Source: Pseudomonas sp. VD-NE ins
GTDB lineage: Bacteria; Pseudomonadota; Gammaproteobacteria; Pseudomonadales; Pseudomonadaceae
Length of the DNA: 64,000 nt
NCBI RefSeq assembly: GCF_031882575.1
Contig: NZ_CP134772.1
Coordinates: forward strand, 3,553,001-3,617,000
Direction of reading: 5' to 3'
The notes below the pieces were generated by a model that was not told the DNA's origin, made no database searches, and saw nothing but the letters and a program-made list of their open reading frames with translations. A program made the translations under genes and the position numbers. Below, in pieces: positions 55,286-64,000 of this stretch. Position 1 is the stretch's first letter. The number at the start of each line of letters is the position of its first letter.

Positions 55286-57145
55286 ATGCTGCGCGTGTTT
55301 GAACAACGGCTCGACCCCTTCCCCCCCGACGAAGCGCCCCCTCCGCCCGTTGGCCTGATGCGGTTCCTGTGGGCCTGCACGCGCGGTGCACGCGGTTATA
55401 TTCTCGCACTGGCGCTGCTCAGTGCCGGCGTGTCGATCTACGAAGCGTGGCTGTTTTCCTTTCTCGGCCAAGTCGTCGATCTGCTCTCGACATGGCAGGC
55501 CGGCGGCGGGGTCAACGCGCAAGAGAGTCGCATGCTGTGGGGCATCGGCATCGTGCTGTTCATCAGCATCGGGCTGGTGGCGCTGCGCACCATGGTCCAG
55601 CACCAGGTCCTCGCGATCAATCTGCCGTTGAGGCTGCGCTGGGACTTCCATCGACTGATGCTGCGGCAAAGCCTTTCATTCTTCTCCGATGAGTTCTCCG
55701 GGCGGGTCACGACCAAGGTCATGCAGACCGCATTGGCGGTGCGCGAAGTCTTGTTCACGCTCATCGAAATCGCCCCCGGCATCGGCGTTTACTTCATTGC
55801 GATCATCGCTCTGGCTGGCGGCTTTGCCTTGAAACTGATGCTGCCGTTCATTATCTGGGTCGCGTTGTTCGGGCTGGCCATGGTGTATTTTGTGCCGCGC
55901 CTGGGCCAAGTCGGCCAGGAACAGGCCGATGCGCGATCATCGATGACCGGGCGCATTGCCGACGCCTACACCAACATCACCACGGTGAAACTGTTCTCGC
56001 ATTCCAAACGTGAAGCGCACTTCGCCCGCGCGGCGATGGAGGATTTCAAGCTCACCGGTTTCCGCCAGATGCGTCTGGTCAGTCAGTTCGAGATCGTCAA
56101 TCAGGCGCTGGTGGTCGGGCTGATTATCGGCGCCGGCGGCTATGCCCTGTGGCTGTGGCATCTGGGCCAGGTCGGCACCGGCGCGGTGGCGGCGATCACC
56201 GCGATGGCGCTGCGCATCAACGGCATGTCGCACTGGATCATGTGGCAGATGACGTCGCTGTTCGAAAACATCGGCACCGTGCAGGACGGCATGGCCACCC
56301 TCACCCGCGGCCCTAAAGTGCAGGACACACCGAACGCCACTGTGTTGGTGCCGGCGGGCGGCGCGGTGACGTTCGACAAGGTCAATTTCAACTACAACGG
56401 CGAACGTCAGGTCCTCGACAATTTGAGTTTGAACATCCACGCCGGCGAGAAAATCGGCCTGGTCGGACGTTCTGGTGCGGGCAAGTCGACGCTGATCAAC
56501 TTGCTGCTGCGCTTCTATGACGTCGACAGCGGCGAGATTCGCATCGACGGCCAGAACATCGCGCACGTGACCCAAGACAGTCTGCGCAGCGCCATCGGCA
56601 TGGTCACCCAGGACACGTCCCTGCTGCACCGCTCGATACGCGACAACATCGCCTACGGCCGCCCGGACGCCACCGACGAAGATATCCGCCGCGCCGCCGC
56701 CAATGCGCAGGCCGACGGTTTCATCAGCCAACTCAGCGACAAGCAAGGTCACAGCGGCTACGACACACTGGTCGGCGAGCGCGGCATCAAGCTTTCGGGC
56801 GGCCAGCGCCAGCGCATCGCCATTGCGCGGGTGATGCTGAAGAACGCGCCGATCCTGCTGCTCGACGAAGCCACCAGTGCGCTGGACTCTGAAGTCGAAG
56901 TGGCCATTCAGGAAAGTCTTGATGAAATGATGCAGGGTAAGACCGTCATCGCTATTGCCCATCGCTTGTCTACGATTGCGGCGATGGATCGACTGATTGT
57001 CATGGATGAGGGGCGGATTATCGAGCAAGGGACTCATGCTGAATTGCTCAGCAGGAACGGCATCTATGCACGGCTCTGGCAGCATCAGAGTGGCGGGTTT
57101 CTGGGTGAGGATCAGGGCGTGGCGACGGCGATGGATCAGGCTTGA
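55286..57145 (+). CDS. ABC transporter, fused permease-ATPase (MsbA/multidrug type)
   Basis: The 619-residue half-transporter has six membrane helices in its first half (GYILALALLSAGVSIYEAWLFSFLGQ, GIVLFISIGLVALRTMV, IGVYFIAIIALAGGFAL) and an ATPase domain with Walker A LVGRSGAGKSTL, signature LSGGQRQRIA, Walker B ILLLDEATSALD and the H-loop AIAHRLST. It would work as a homodimer that exports lipids, peptides or drugs. GGAG is six bases before the ATG at 55286; the frame is open 22 codons further up. Confidence 0.93.
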   Translation: MLRVFEQRLDPFPPDEAPPPPVGLMRFLWACTRGARGYILALALLSAGVSIYEAWLFSFLGQVVDLLSTWQAGGGVNAQESRMLWGIGIVLFISIGLVALRTMVQHQVLAINLPLRLRWDFHRLMLRQSLSFFSDEFSGRVTTKVMQTALAVREVLFTLIEIAPGIGVYFIAIIALAGGFALKLMLPFIIWVALFGLAMVYFVPRLGQVGQEQADARSSMTGRIADAYTNITTVKLFSHSKREAHFARAAMEDFKLTGFRQMRLVSQFEIVNQALVVGLIIGAGGYALWLWHLGQVGTGAVAAITAMALRINGMSHWIMWQMTSLFENIGTVQDGMATLTRGPKVQDTPNATVLVPAGGAVTFDKVNFNYNGERQVLDNLSLNIHAGEKIGLVGRSGAGKSTLINLLLRFYDVDSGEIRIDGQNIAHVTQDSLRSAIGMVTQDTSLLHRSIRDNIAYGRPDATDEDIRRAAANAQADGFISQLSDKQGHSGYDTLVGERGIKLSGGQRQRIAIARVMLKNAPILLLDEATSALDSEVEVAIQESLDEMMQGKTVIAIAHRLSTIAAMDRLIVMDEGRIIEQGTHAELLSRNGIYARLWQHQSGGFLGEDQGVATAMDQA

Positions 57146-57421
57146 GGGGATTGATTCGGGAGCTGACTTCTTTGTCATCGACGATGACCATGGACGACGG
57201 TGTTTACAGCGTTCCTAACTGCGCAGGAAAGATGCTCCGGCGGCTCTTTCGAACTTTCTTTGCCCAAATGAACAAGTTAGTACTGGAGTCCGACGCACCG
57301 CTATTCATCGATTACGGATTCGGTGCAGCAAACGGTCGCGAGCGGACTTGCCGAAGCCCGCCTTCGACCGCTAACCATTCAGTTGCTGCAGCAAGCGATC
57401 TGCTAGACCGAACAATAACAT

Positions 57422-58384
57422 TCAAGTATTGGCGCTCAACTCCTTTTCCAACTGTTCTACGAACTTTGAGCATTCACTAACAACTATCTCGACCGACTCA
57501 GCAGTCAAATCATGAAAATCACCAGCTTTCGTTTTACCGGCACGATGAACCAGATCGTGTCGAATCAATACACTTTTAAACACTTCTGTGAAAACAGGAA
57601 AATCAACCCCAAATGTCTCCCTGTACATACCACTTACTTTTGGTAAGTTATGGTACAGAACGCTTTTCATTGACTCAATTGCTTTCGCCTCTATCCCTTC
57701 ATGCACCTTGAATAATTCAGCAATAACAAATTTTTCTTGACCATATTCAATGAAGCTCTCAACGAAGGCCCGGAGATTCCCCTTATTACCTTGAACGAGT
57801 GATATAAACCGGTCGCACAGATATGTCTCCAAAGAGGTAATAACATTCGCATAAAGCATGTACGCCATTTGTTTTTGCAAGCTTTTACCATCATCCAACT
57901 TAATACCATTGAGCTCAATGACATTTTGCATACTGCTTGTAAATGTCATAAAGACATCATGTTCTGATAATACCTTACCACCAGAGAACTTGTTTTCAAT
58001 AAGTTCTAGTATGCGTTGCTCTATGAGCGAAGGTCGATTTAATTGCAATACGGATATCGTTACCTCTCCCTGTTCCGTTAACCCTTCCAAGTATCCGTTT
58101 TCATTTTGCTTTATGTGCTTTGAAAAATCATCATGCAACGGATTTAGTAGTAACGGCCGCCCGTCATCAGCAATAGGAAATCTCGCGCCCTTAATCATGT
58201 TGCATGCTCGACACGCTATAAGCATATTGCTTTTATCAAGAGCCAGATGCGGGTAGGTGGACTTTGGATAGAAGTGCTCGATATCCGCCATTAACGGATC
58301 GTAAAGTTTGACTCCGCAGTAAGCACACTGGTGCTTGAATTTCTCTAAAATCTCAGGCTTTAACGCTCTAAAGTTACGACTCAT
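57422..58384 (-). CDS. HNH nuclease fused to a HEPN-like domain (candidate defence/toxin effector)
   Basis: The 320-residue protein has an N-terminal HNH zinc nuclease: CAYCG (Cys20, Cys23), DIEHFYPKS (His37), SNMLIACRACNMIKG (Asn53, Cys58, Cys61). The C-terminal half is helical and carries LETYLCDRFISLV and, near the end, LIRHDLVHRAGKT, where Arg275 and His280 match the Rx4H motif of HEPN ribonucleases. HEPN and HNH domains recur in antiviral effectors. It is AT-rich compared with its neighbours and follows the PIN-like gene by 139 bases. AGAGG precedes the ATG at 58384. Family recognition is from motifs only. Confidence 0.75.
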   Translation of the reverse strand: MSRNFRALKPEILEKFKHQCAYCGVKLYDPLMADIEHFYPKSTYPHLALDKSNMLIACRACNMIKGARFPIADDGRPLLLNPLHDDFSKHIKQNENGYLEGLTEQGEVTISVLQLNRPSLIEQRILELIENKFSGGKVLSEHDVFMTFTSSMQNVIELNGIKLDDGKSLQKQMAYMLYANVITSLETYLCDRFISLVQGNKGNLRAFVESFIEYGQEKFVIAELFKVHEGIEAKAIESMKSVLYHNLPKVSGMYRETFGVDFPVFTEVFKSVLIRHDLVHRAGKTKAGDFHDLTAESVEIVVSECSKFVEQLEKELSANT

Positions 58385-58523
58385 TTTATTATGCCTCTGG
58401 GAAAAAACGTTGGCAGATCTACTTTCGAAAACCTGTCCGACAACCTTAAAAGCCGCGTTAAAAATGCAGCAATTCATTTATGCAGCACAGCGCAATAAAA
58501 ATCCGAAAGTCACCTATATGATT

Positions 58524-59462
58524 CTAGAGTTCTACATTATTTATAAAGTCATCCACATAGTAAATTTTTGTTTTTACTTGGAAGGCACGATAGATAATCT
58601 TGGCTTTCGCAACTGACTTTTTATCCCCGCAAATAAAATATGAGCACTTGGAAGCTATATATACATGCAATGCATCGGTAAACATGTTATTCAGGTTGTT
58701 TTTCTTTTCAATTTTTTCTTTAAAGACGGGAAAGAAATCGAGAATTCCGTAGGCGATCGTGAATTTATCCTCTTCACTAATCGTATCTATTGAACGACCG
58801 TCAACACTAAGAAAAGATTGAAAAATAGAGATAAAATTCCGCTCAATCTCCTCTGGCGTCGAAAGTAAGTAACTATATATTGGCCATTCTCTTATTTCTT
58901 CAGCGGCCGGGTGGTTTAATCTGACGACTTCAATGAGTGAGTTCCTAAAACCTCTCTGGAGCTTGTGATCTGCGAGGCCATTTTCCTGAAGGTGATCTAC
59001 GAAGCTTTCAAGTAGCTCCGGAGACATTACTCCGTGGAAACGCTCTAAGAAAGGAACCAGAACATTTTCACCGGAAAGTTTGGCCACATCAACTATATAG
59101 GACTGAAACTCGAATTTGAAACCTTTCAGCTCCGGTGTGTTTTTTTGATCCGCCTCCATTGCCTCATACACTAATCCGGGTGGCATTTTATCCACGCAGA
59201 ATCCTGAGCCATTTTTATGCTGACCTATACACCATTTCCCCGTAATTATTTCCAACTGCTCAAGGTCGTTCTTGATATAGCTCGCGTTAGAGCATCTCAA
59301 CAAATCACTAATGTGAGCATGAGAGTATGGCGTCAAGTATCCCTTATTCCTTCCAGCGTTCAAATTCTCTACAAGACGAGAGCTTTTTCTGTCTTGAATG
59401 ATGTCCTGAAAAATATTCCAGTCCGAGTATATTGCTTTTATATTGCCTGCATTGGTAGCCAC
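58524..59462 (-). CDS. PIN-like nuclease-fold protein
   Basis: The 312-residue protein shows the PIN-like pattern of spaced acidic residues: AIYSDWNIFQDI near the N-terminus (Asp14) and TDALHVYIASKCSYFICGDKKSV near the end (Asp263, Asp280). The 250 residues between are helical and unfamiliar. PIN domains are Mg2+-dependent RNases in toxins and defence systems. The start is a GTG at 59462 with AAGGA upstream. It is the first gene of the AT-rich island and may form a pair with the HNH-HEPN gene. Confidence 0.65.
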   Translation of the reverse strand: MATNAGNIKAIYSDWNIFQDIIQDRKSSRLVENLNAGRNKGYLTPYSHAHISDLLRCSNASYIKNDLEQLEIITGKWCIGQHKNGSGFCVDKMPPGLVYEAMEADQKNTPELKGFKFEFQSYIVDVAKLSGENVLVPFLERFHGVMSPELLESFVDHLQENGLADHKLQRGFRNSLIEVVRLNHPAAEEIREWPIYSYLLSTPEEIERNFISIFQSFLSVDGRSIDTISEEDKFTIAYGILDFFPVFKEKIEKKNNLNNMFTDALHVYIASKCSYFICGDKKSVAKAKIIYRAFQVKTKIYYVDDFINNVEL

Positions 59463-59803
59463 CCAGCACTTCCTTGTATAATTTGATTTTTATTTATCAT
59501 GAATCGGACTGATATAAAATCGATAGGCGTGAGTTTCTAATCACACTAATAATCAACTTGATAAATTCAGTATTTATATATTACCTTGTTCTCGGCGAGC
59601 CCCCTCAATAAAGATTTCAAAATTGATATCATACCTACGGACATGGCGATGTGCCAGCACCATCCGATTCTGACCGAAAACCTCATTCGTAAATGGCTGC
59701 TTTCGGCCAGAGGCAGGTATTCACAGCAATTCGAGAACACTCACCCGCGGAGCATCATGACGGCGGTCTATTGCCTAACAACGTCTTGATGAGTCCGGCA
59801 CTT
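59463..59803. other. AT-rich upstream region of the island and its junction
   Basis: The first 120 bases are very AT-rich and should hold the promoter of the PIN-like gene (minus strand), although no clean -35/-10 pair stands out. The rest is more GC-rich and marks the right edge of the island. No convincing gene, direct repeat or tRNA is seen. Confidence 0.5.
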
Positions 59804-60217
59804 TCAACCCACCGGCACCGCAAACACCGCACTGGCCCGCGCAACGTTTCGCTCCCCGACATGCAAACTGACAGCAGCAAACGCCAGTTGCCGGCCTTTT
59901 TTTGAGTACTCCAGACGCACTTCCAGCCACTCATTCATTTTCACCGCGCCGAGATAATCCAGCGTCATGCTCGCCGTGATCAATGGCTGCGGAGGGTCGC
60001 TGGAAAACGCCATGGCATAACCCATCCCGACATCGGCCAATGTCGCCAATACACCACCATGCAAGGTGCCACGGCCATTGGCATGGCGTGAGTCAGTCAA
60101 TAAACCCAGTTCCAGTTGCAACCCGCTGCCCCTGGCGTAGATCGGGCCCAGTAAATCCAGCAACGGACTGCTGCGGGTAAATGGGGCGAAACCTTCGGGA
60201 ATTGCGCTGGCGTCCAT
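59804..60217 (-). CDS. PaaI-family thioesterase
   Basis: The 137-residue hotdog-fold protein has the family motif SRHANGRGTLHGGVLATLADVGMGYAM, with HGG and the catalytic Asp in LADVGM, and PLITASMTLDYLGAVKMNEWLEV after it. It should hydrolyse acyl- or phenylacyl-CoA. GGAGGA lies close before the ATG at 60217. Confidence 0.92.
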   Translation of the reverse strand: MDASAIPEGFAPFTRSSPLLDLLGPIYARGSGLQLELGLLTDSRHANGRGTLHGGVLATLADVGMGYAMAFSSDPPQPLITASMTLDYLGAVKMNEWLEVRLEYSKKGRQLAFAAVSLHVGERNVARASAVFAVPVG

Positions 60218-60342
60218 GATTCCTCCTGGTGCCGGTGACTCACCGGCTTCATTGACCTGAACAGGAGGGTTTATGGGCAATCGCCTGATGGCGCAAGAAC
60301 TATACGGATGCGGAATCTGCAGTGATAACCCGTCCCGAGCGA

Positions 60343-61443
60343 TCAGCCCGTCGACGCCAGATCCGTGCGCTCCATCATCCGAACGCTGGCAAACGTCGAT
60401 TCGTTGCGTGCCTGATCGAGCGTTGTTATCGGTTTGGTCACTGACGGCGGCGATACCAATTTACGGCTCATCTCAGAACCGGAGCGCTCGTCGCTCGGCG
60501 GCACGCCAAAGTGCTCGCGATAGCATTTGGAGAAATGCGGAGTGGAGACGAAACCGCAGACATATGCCAGCTCAACGATCGACAAGGACGTCTGCTTGAG
60601 TAGTTGCCGCGCTCGAATCAGCCGCAACCTCAAATAGTAACGCGACGGCGTGCATTGCAGGTATTTCTGAAACAGCCGCTCCAGCTGTCGCCGTGACAGG
60701 TCGACGTATTCGGCCAGATTATCCAGGTCGATCGGTTCCTCGAGATTGGCCTCCATCAACGCCACCACTTCTTGCAGTTTGGGCTGATGCGTACCGACCA
60801 CGTGCTTGAGCGGCACGCGCTGCTGGTCCTGTTCGTTGCGGATGCGCTCGTAGACAAACATTTCGGAGATGGCGCTGGCCAGTTCACGACCATGATCACG
60901 AGCAATCAGGTGCAGCATCATGTCCAGCGGTGCGGTGCCGCCGGAGCTGGTGAAGCGGTTGCGGTCGAGGGTAAACAGACTGGTGCTGACATTGACGCGC
61001 GGAAAAGCCTCCTGCATGGCCGCGAGAAATTCCCAGTGCACGCTGCACTCGTAGCCGTCGAGCAACCCGGCTTTGGCGAGCGCCCAGCTACCGGTGCACA
61101 CTCCGCCCAAGCGTTTCGATTGACGCGCCAACGCTTGTAGCCAAACCGTGTGTTCGCGGGTGATTGCGCTCTGGATGCCGACACCACCGCAGACGATAAC
61201 CGTGTCCGCCACGGAGGGATTGCTCCACGATCCATCCGGGGTGATCGGCACACCGTCGCTGGCCCAGACCGCCGCGCCATTGGGGCTGAACGTATGCCAG
61301 CGATACAGCGTCCGCCCTGTCAGTTGATTGGCCATGCGCAATGGCTCGACGGCGGACGCCAGCGACATAAGCGTGAATTTATCCAACAGCAGAAAGCCAA
61401 CGGATTGAGTCGTAGCGTCGGCCACGGTGGGGGTCGATGACAT
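60343..61443 (-). CDS. GlxA/AraC-family regulator, GbdR-like
   Basis: The 366-residue protein has a DJ-1/PfpI-like N-terminal domain (VGFLLLDKFTLMSLASAVEPLRMANQL, TVIVCGGVGIQSAI, LGGVCTGSWALAKAGLLDGYECSVHWE) and an AraC-type helix-turn-helix at the C-terminus (LAEYVDLSRRQLERLFQKYL, LAYVCGFVSTPHFSKCYREHFGVPP). It closely resembles GbdR, the activator of choline/glycine-betaine catabolism in Pseudomonas, as I recall that sequence. Other GlxA regulators of amine or amino-acid metabolism are alternatives. The downstream choline genes are not in the window, but an amino-acid permease follows on the same strand. Confidence 0.82.
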   Translation of the reverse strand: MSSTPTVADATTQSVGFLLLDKFTLMSLASAVEPLRMANQLTGRTLYRWHTFSPNGAAVWASDGVPITPDGSWSNPSVADTVIVCGGVGIQSAITREHTVWLQALARQSKRLGGVCTGSWALAKAGLLDGYECSVHWEFLAAMQEAFPRVNVSTSLFTLDRNRFTSSGGTAPLDMMLHLIARDHGRELASAISEMFVYERIRNEQDQQRVPLKHVVGTHQPKLQEVVALMEANLEEPIDLDNLAEYVDLSRRQLERLFQKYLQCTPSRYYLRLRLIRARQLLKQTSLSIVELAYVCGFVSTPHFSKCYREHFGVPPSDERSGSEMSRKLVSPPSVTKPITTLDQARNESTFASVRMMERTDLASTG

Positions 61444-61532
61444 CATGTCCTCTTCAGAGTCGGGCTGCGACACAAGCGTCTGGCATTCCCCCGCGCGTTT
61501 CGCGAGGGGATTATCAGGTTCGGCGCAACCGC

Positions 61533-62933
61533 CTACCCCACCGACGTGACCCTCGCCGCTGGCGCAGGATGACGCGACGTCAAAAGACCAATAAAGGAAA
61601 TCGCCAGCGCCAGGCCAATAGTTGTGGTGACCTCGGTGCGATGTTCCGGAGTGATCATCATCACCGCCAGCGCGGCGCAGATGAATACGATCACCAGCCA
61701 CGTCAGCCAGGGAAACAGCCACATGCGAAAGGTCAGTTCGACGTTGCGCTGTTGCAAAATCCGCCGCATGCGCAACTGCGATACCGCGATGGCGAGGTAC
61801 ACCAGCAAGGCAATCGCGCCGGAACTGGCCAGCAGGAATTGAAACAGCCCGGCGGGCATGAAATAGCTCCACACGGTAATCGACGCACCGATCACCGTGC
61901 TGGCGATAACCGCGGCGCGCGGCACACCTTCCGAGGAGGTCGCCTTGAGCATCTTCGGCGCATCGCCACGGCGCCCGAGCGAATACAACATGCGCGAGGC
62001 AATGTAGATCGAGGAGTTCATGCAACTGGCCACGGCGATCAAGACGACGACGTCGACCATGAACTTGGCATGGGGAATGTTCATGATTTCCAGGGCGCGC
62101 TGATAAGAGCCGACCGAGGCCAGCAACGGATCATCCCAGGGCACCACGGAGATCACCACGAAGATCGACAGCAGGTAAAACACGCCGATACGCCAGATCA
62201 CCGAGCGCGTGGCCTTGGCAATGTTGCGCGACGGGTCATTCGACTCGGCAGCGGCGATGGTCACCGCCTCAGTACCAATGAAACTGAACATGATGGTGAT
62301 GAACGCGCCGACCACCGCCGACAATCCGTTGGGCGCGAACCCGCCGTGCTCGGCCATCAACCCGCTCAACCCACTGACTTCTCTGTCGGGAATCCAGCCC
62401 ATCAACACGGCAAAACCAACGCCGATAAAACCAATGATCGCCACGACCTTGGCCATGGCGAACCAGAACTCGAATTCACCGTACTTGGACACGCTGAACA
62501 GGTTGGTCACTACCAGCGCAATGATCGAGCCCAACGCGAACAACCAGGCATCGACCTGCGGAAACCATTGGTTCAGCACATGCCCGGCGGCGAGCGCTTC
62601 GATAGGAATCACCAGAACCCAGAACCACCAGTAGAGCCAGCCAATGGTGAAGCCGGCCCAGCGCCCGATGGCCTGGTCGGCATAGGTCGAGAACGAGCCG
62701 GTGTCCGGATTGGCCACCGCCATCTCACCGAGCATGCGCATGACCAGCACGACGAGCAAACCCGAAAACAGATAAGCCAGCAGAACCGCTGGCCCCGCTG
62801 CGGCAATGGCGTGCCCTGAGCCTACGAACAATCCGGCGCCGATAATCCCGGCAATGGACAGCATGGTGACGTGACGAGGCTTGAAGCCCTGCGCCAATTG
62901 GCTACTCGAATCCATGGAGTTCGGGCTGATCAT
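61533..62933 (-). CDS. Amino-acid permease (GabP/AAT family)
   Basis: The 466-residue permease has twelve helices and APC-superfamily landmarks: HVTMLSIAGIIGAGLFVGSGHAIAAAGPAVLLAYLFSGLLV near the start and FSFIGTEAVTIAAAESNDPSRNIAKATRSV in the middle. It resembles GABA permease GabP and related AAT-family importers; the substrate cannot be fixed. It lies upstream of the GbdR-like gene on the same strand, with 89 bases between. Confidence 0.88.
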   Translation of the reverse strand: MISPNSMDSSSQLAQGFKPRHVTMLSIAGIIGAGLFVGSGHAIAAAGPAVLLAYLFSGLLVVLVMRMLGEMAVANPDTGSFSTYADQAIGRWAGFTIGWLYWWFWVLVIPIEALAAGHVLNQWFPQVDAWLFALGSIIALVVTNLFSVSKYGEFEFWFAMAKVVAIIGFIGVGFAVLMGWIPDREVSGLSGLMAEHGGFAPNGLSAVVGAFITIMFSFIGTEAVTIAAAESNDPSRNIAKATRSVIWRIGVFYLLSIFVVISVVPWDDPLLASVGSYQRALEIMNIPHAKFMVDVVVLIAVASCMNSSIYIASRMLYSLGRRGDAPKMLKATSSEGVPRAAVIASTVIGASITVWSYFMPAGLFQFLLASSGAIALLVYLAIAVSQLRMRRILQQRNVELTFRMWLFPWLTWLVIVFICAALAVMMITPEHRTEVTTTIGLALAISFIGLLTSRHPAPAARVTSVG

Positions 62934-63230
62934 TGGTTTTTTTATTCTCTGCTAAACGACATTTAAGCAAGTTGACTGGGCAAACGAGCACGATCGTTGC
63001 CTGCTGAACCCCCCGAAAGAAGTCCTTCCAACCGCCGCAGTTCTTATCAACCCCATGATCTGGATGGGATTATTTTGACGTGAAGACGCGTCACCTTACC
63101 CGGCCTGCCGGATGACTCAGTAGCCTGATTGCGCCATGGTTGTGTCTGATATCGACATACCGAAACCAATTGGTCGCAATGAACACCAACAAGTCACCAA
63201 GTATCTGACGACAGATACCCCATCTCGCCC
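62934..63230. other. Intergenic stretch without recognised gene
   Basis: Only weak open frames without ribosome sites are found. The stretch probably holds the permease promoter (minus strand) and the end of the sensor-kinase transcript. No hairpin with U-tract stands out. Confidence 0.5.
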
Positions 63231-64000
63231 TCACCTTCCCGCACACCCCGGCAACGTAAAAACTACCCGCGCTCCACGCGGCGTGTTCACCTCCGCCCAC
63301 AAACGCCCGCCATGGGTTTCGATGATCGACCTGCAGATCGACAACCCCATCCCCAGCCCGGTGGATTTGGTGGTGTAGAACGCGGTGAAGACCTCCTCCA
63401 CCCGATCGCAGGCGAATCCCGGCCCGGAGTCGCTGACCATAATCTGCACGTCCTCACCGACAGACTCGCTGGTAATCAATAGCCGACGCTCGCCCTCTTC
63501 CATCACCGCCATGGCCTCCAGCCCATTGACGATCAGGTTGAGCAAAACCTGCTGCAACTCGATCCGGTCGGCCAGTACGGCGGGCAAATCTTTGACCAGT
63601 TGTGTGGTAACCACCGCTCCGTAGCGGGTCGCTTCACCACGGGTAAACCCGACCATCTCACCCACCACCGCGTTGAGGTCGACCGCTTGGCGTTGCGGTG
63701 GCGTCTTGCGGATCAATGCGCGGATACGGCCGAGCACGTCGGCCGCGCGGTTACCGTCATTGATGATGCGTCTGAGGCCTTGCTCGACTTCATCAGTGTT
63801 GGGCGGTTGCGCGCCGAGCCAGCGCAACGCCGCGTTGGCATTGGTCACGGTGGCGGCGATTGGCTGATTGACTTCATGGGCGATGGACGCTGCCAACTGG
63901 CCCATGGTCGCCACACGGTTGGCGTGGGCCAGTTCCGCTTGTACCTGGCGATAACGGCGTTCACCTTCGCGCACCTGTTCTTCGGCCTGTTTGCGTTCGC
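63231..64000 (-). CDS. Sensor histidine kinase (5' end outside window)
   Basis: The frame is open to the right edge and continues upstream, so only the C-terminal 257 residues are seen. A coiled-coil linker (EEQVREGERRYRQVQAELAHANRV) leads to a HisKA domain with His in AASIAHEVNQPIAATVTNANAALRWL, typical of NtrB/FixL/DctB-like kinases. The ATPase domain follows, with N box LLNLIVNGLEAM, VSDSGPGF and GLGMGLSICRSIIETHGG. Its sensor domain and partner regulator lie beyond base 64000. Confidence 0.9.
   Translation of the reverse strand, partial: ERKQAEEQVREGERRYRQVQAELAHANRVATMGQLAASIAHEVNQPIAATVTNANAALRWLGAQPPNTDEVEQGLRRIINDGNRAADVLGRIRALIRKTPPQRQAVDLNAVVGEMVGFTRGEATRYGAVVTTQLVKDLPAVLADRIELQQVLLNLIVNGLEAMAVMEEGERRLLITSESVGEDVQIMVSDSGPGFACDRVEEVFTAFYTTKSTGLGMGLSICRSIIETHGGRLWAEVNTPRGARVVFTLPGCAGR

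Noticed and set aside
57142..57480. A 112-codon plus-strand frame after the ABC transporter
   Set aside because: No ribosome site, unstructured composition, and it runs into the convergent HNH-HEPN gene.
61437..62819. A 460-codon open frame antisense to the amino-acid permease
   Set aside because: His/Arg/Gln-rich mirror translation of a membrane protein gene; no ribosome site or family features.

Overview
The window looks like a chromosomal segment of a fluorescent Pseudomonas (P. fluorescens / P. koreensis-type). Three things suggest this: GC-rich coding; intergenic REP/REPIN elements of the GTGGGAGCGAGCCTGCTCGC and GTGGGAGCTGGCTTGCCAGC types plus a second family built on CCCTCACCCTAACCCTCTCCC; and a typical pseudomonad gene set (mntP behind a Mn riboswitch, OsmC-YcaO fusion, yghU, PPK2, a GbdR-like regulator, DUF6124). 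This assignment is inference from sequence character; no database search was run. No rRNA, tRNA, integrase, transposase or CRISPR array was seen.

Layout. 0-9.9 kb: the 3' part of a two-component sensor kinase, riboswitch-controlled mntP, a DUF72 protein, a TPP-dependent pyruvate-oxidase-like enzyme, a cupin, and a run of small metabolic genes ending in the glutathione-dependent enzyme yghU. 10-14.4 kb: a siderophore receptor behind a probable Fur box, an orphan GAF-histidine kinase and a LysE exporter. 14.4-25.3 kb: repeat-rich ground with envelope proteins, two c-di-GMP proteins, an OsmC-YcaO fusion and a 1.2-kb tandem array of a ~262-bp unit built from REP sequences. 25.3-36.2 kb: polyphosphate kinase 2, a second TonB receptor, a small-protein cluster, msrA, a divergent MFS/TetR pair and a membrane-protein gene broken by one nonsense codon. 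36.4-39.7 kb: an accessory block. A structured leader precedes a DUF6124 gene; then come a PAAR spike-tip protein, a T7-lysozyme-like amidase and a small exported protein in overlapping order (a probable type VI secretion effector-immunity unit), then a PUA/EVE-HNH nuclease. 39.7-57.1 kb: core-type genes: 2OG oxygenase, AraC and LysR regulators, an autotransporter carrying a tyrosine-phosphatase passenger, a TspO-esterase pair, a TetR-mug operon divergent from an EmrAB-OMF-aldo/keto reductase operon, and an ABC exporter. 57.4-59.5 kb: a compact AT-rich island with two genes on the minus strand, a PIN-like nuclease and an HNH-HEPN fusion; this is the best candidate for an undescribed defence or toxin module. 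59.8-64 kb: a thioesterase, a GbdR-like regulator, an amino-acid permease and a truncated sensor kinase.

How parts fit together. The PAAR and amidase genes overlap by one base, and the amidase and small exported gene by four, so they are probably translated as one unit: the PAAR protein would deliver the amidase to the periplasm of rival cells and the exported protein would protect the producer. The efflux operon places a membrane-fusion protein, a 14-helix-type MFS pump, an outer-membrane factor and an aldo/keto reductase under a divergent TetR regulator, which suggests export and detoxification of an aromatic or carbonyl compound. The AT-rich PIN / HNH-HEPN pair sits between two ordinary GC-rich genes with no mobility genes, as cargo in an accessory hotspot would. 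Start codons were chosen by ribosome-binding-site spacing and are often shorter than the longest open frame.
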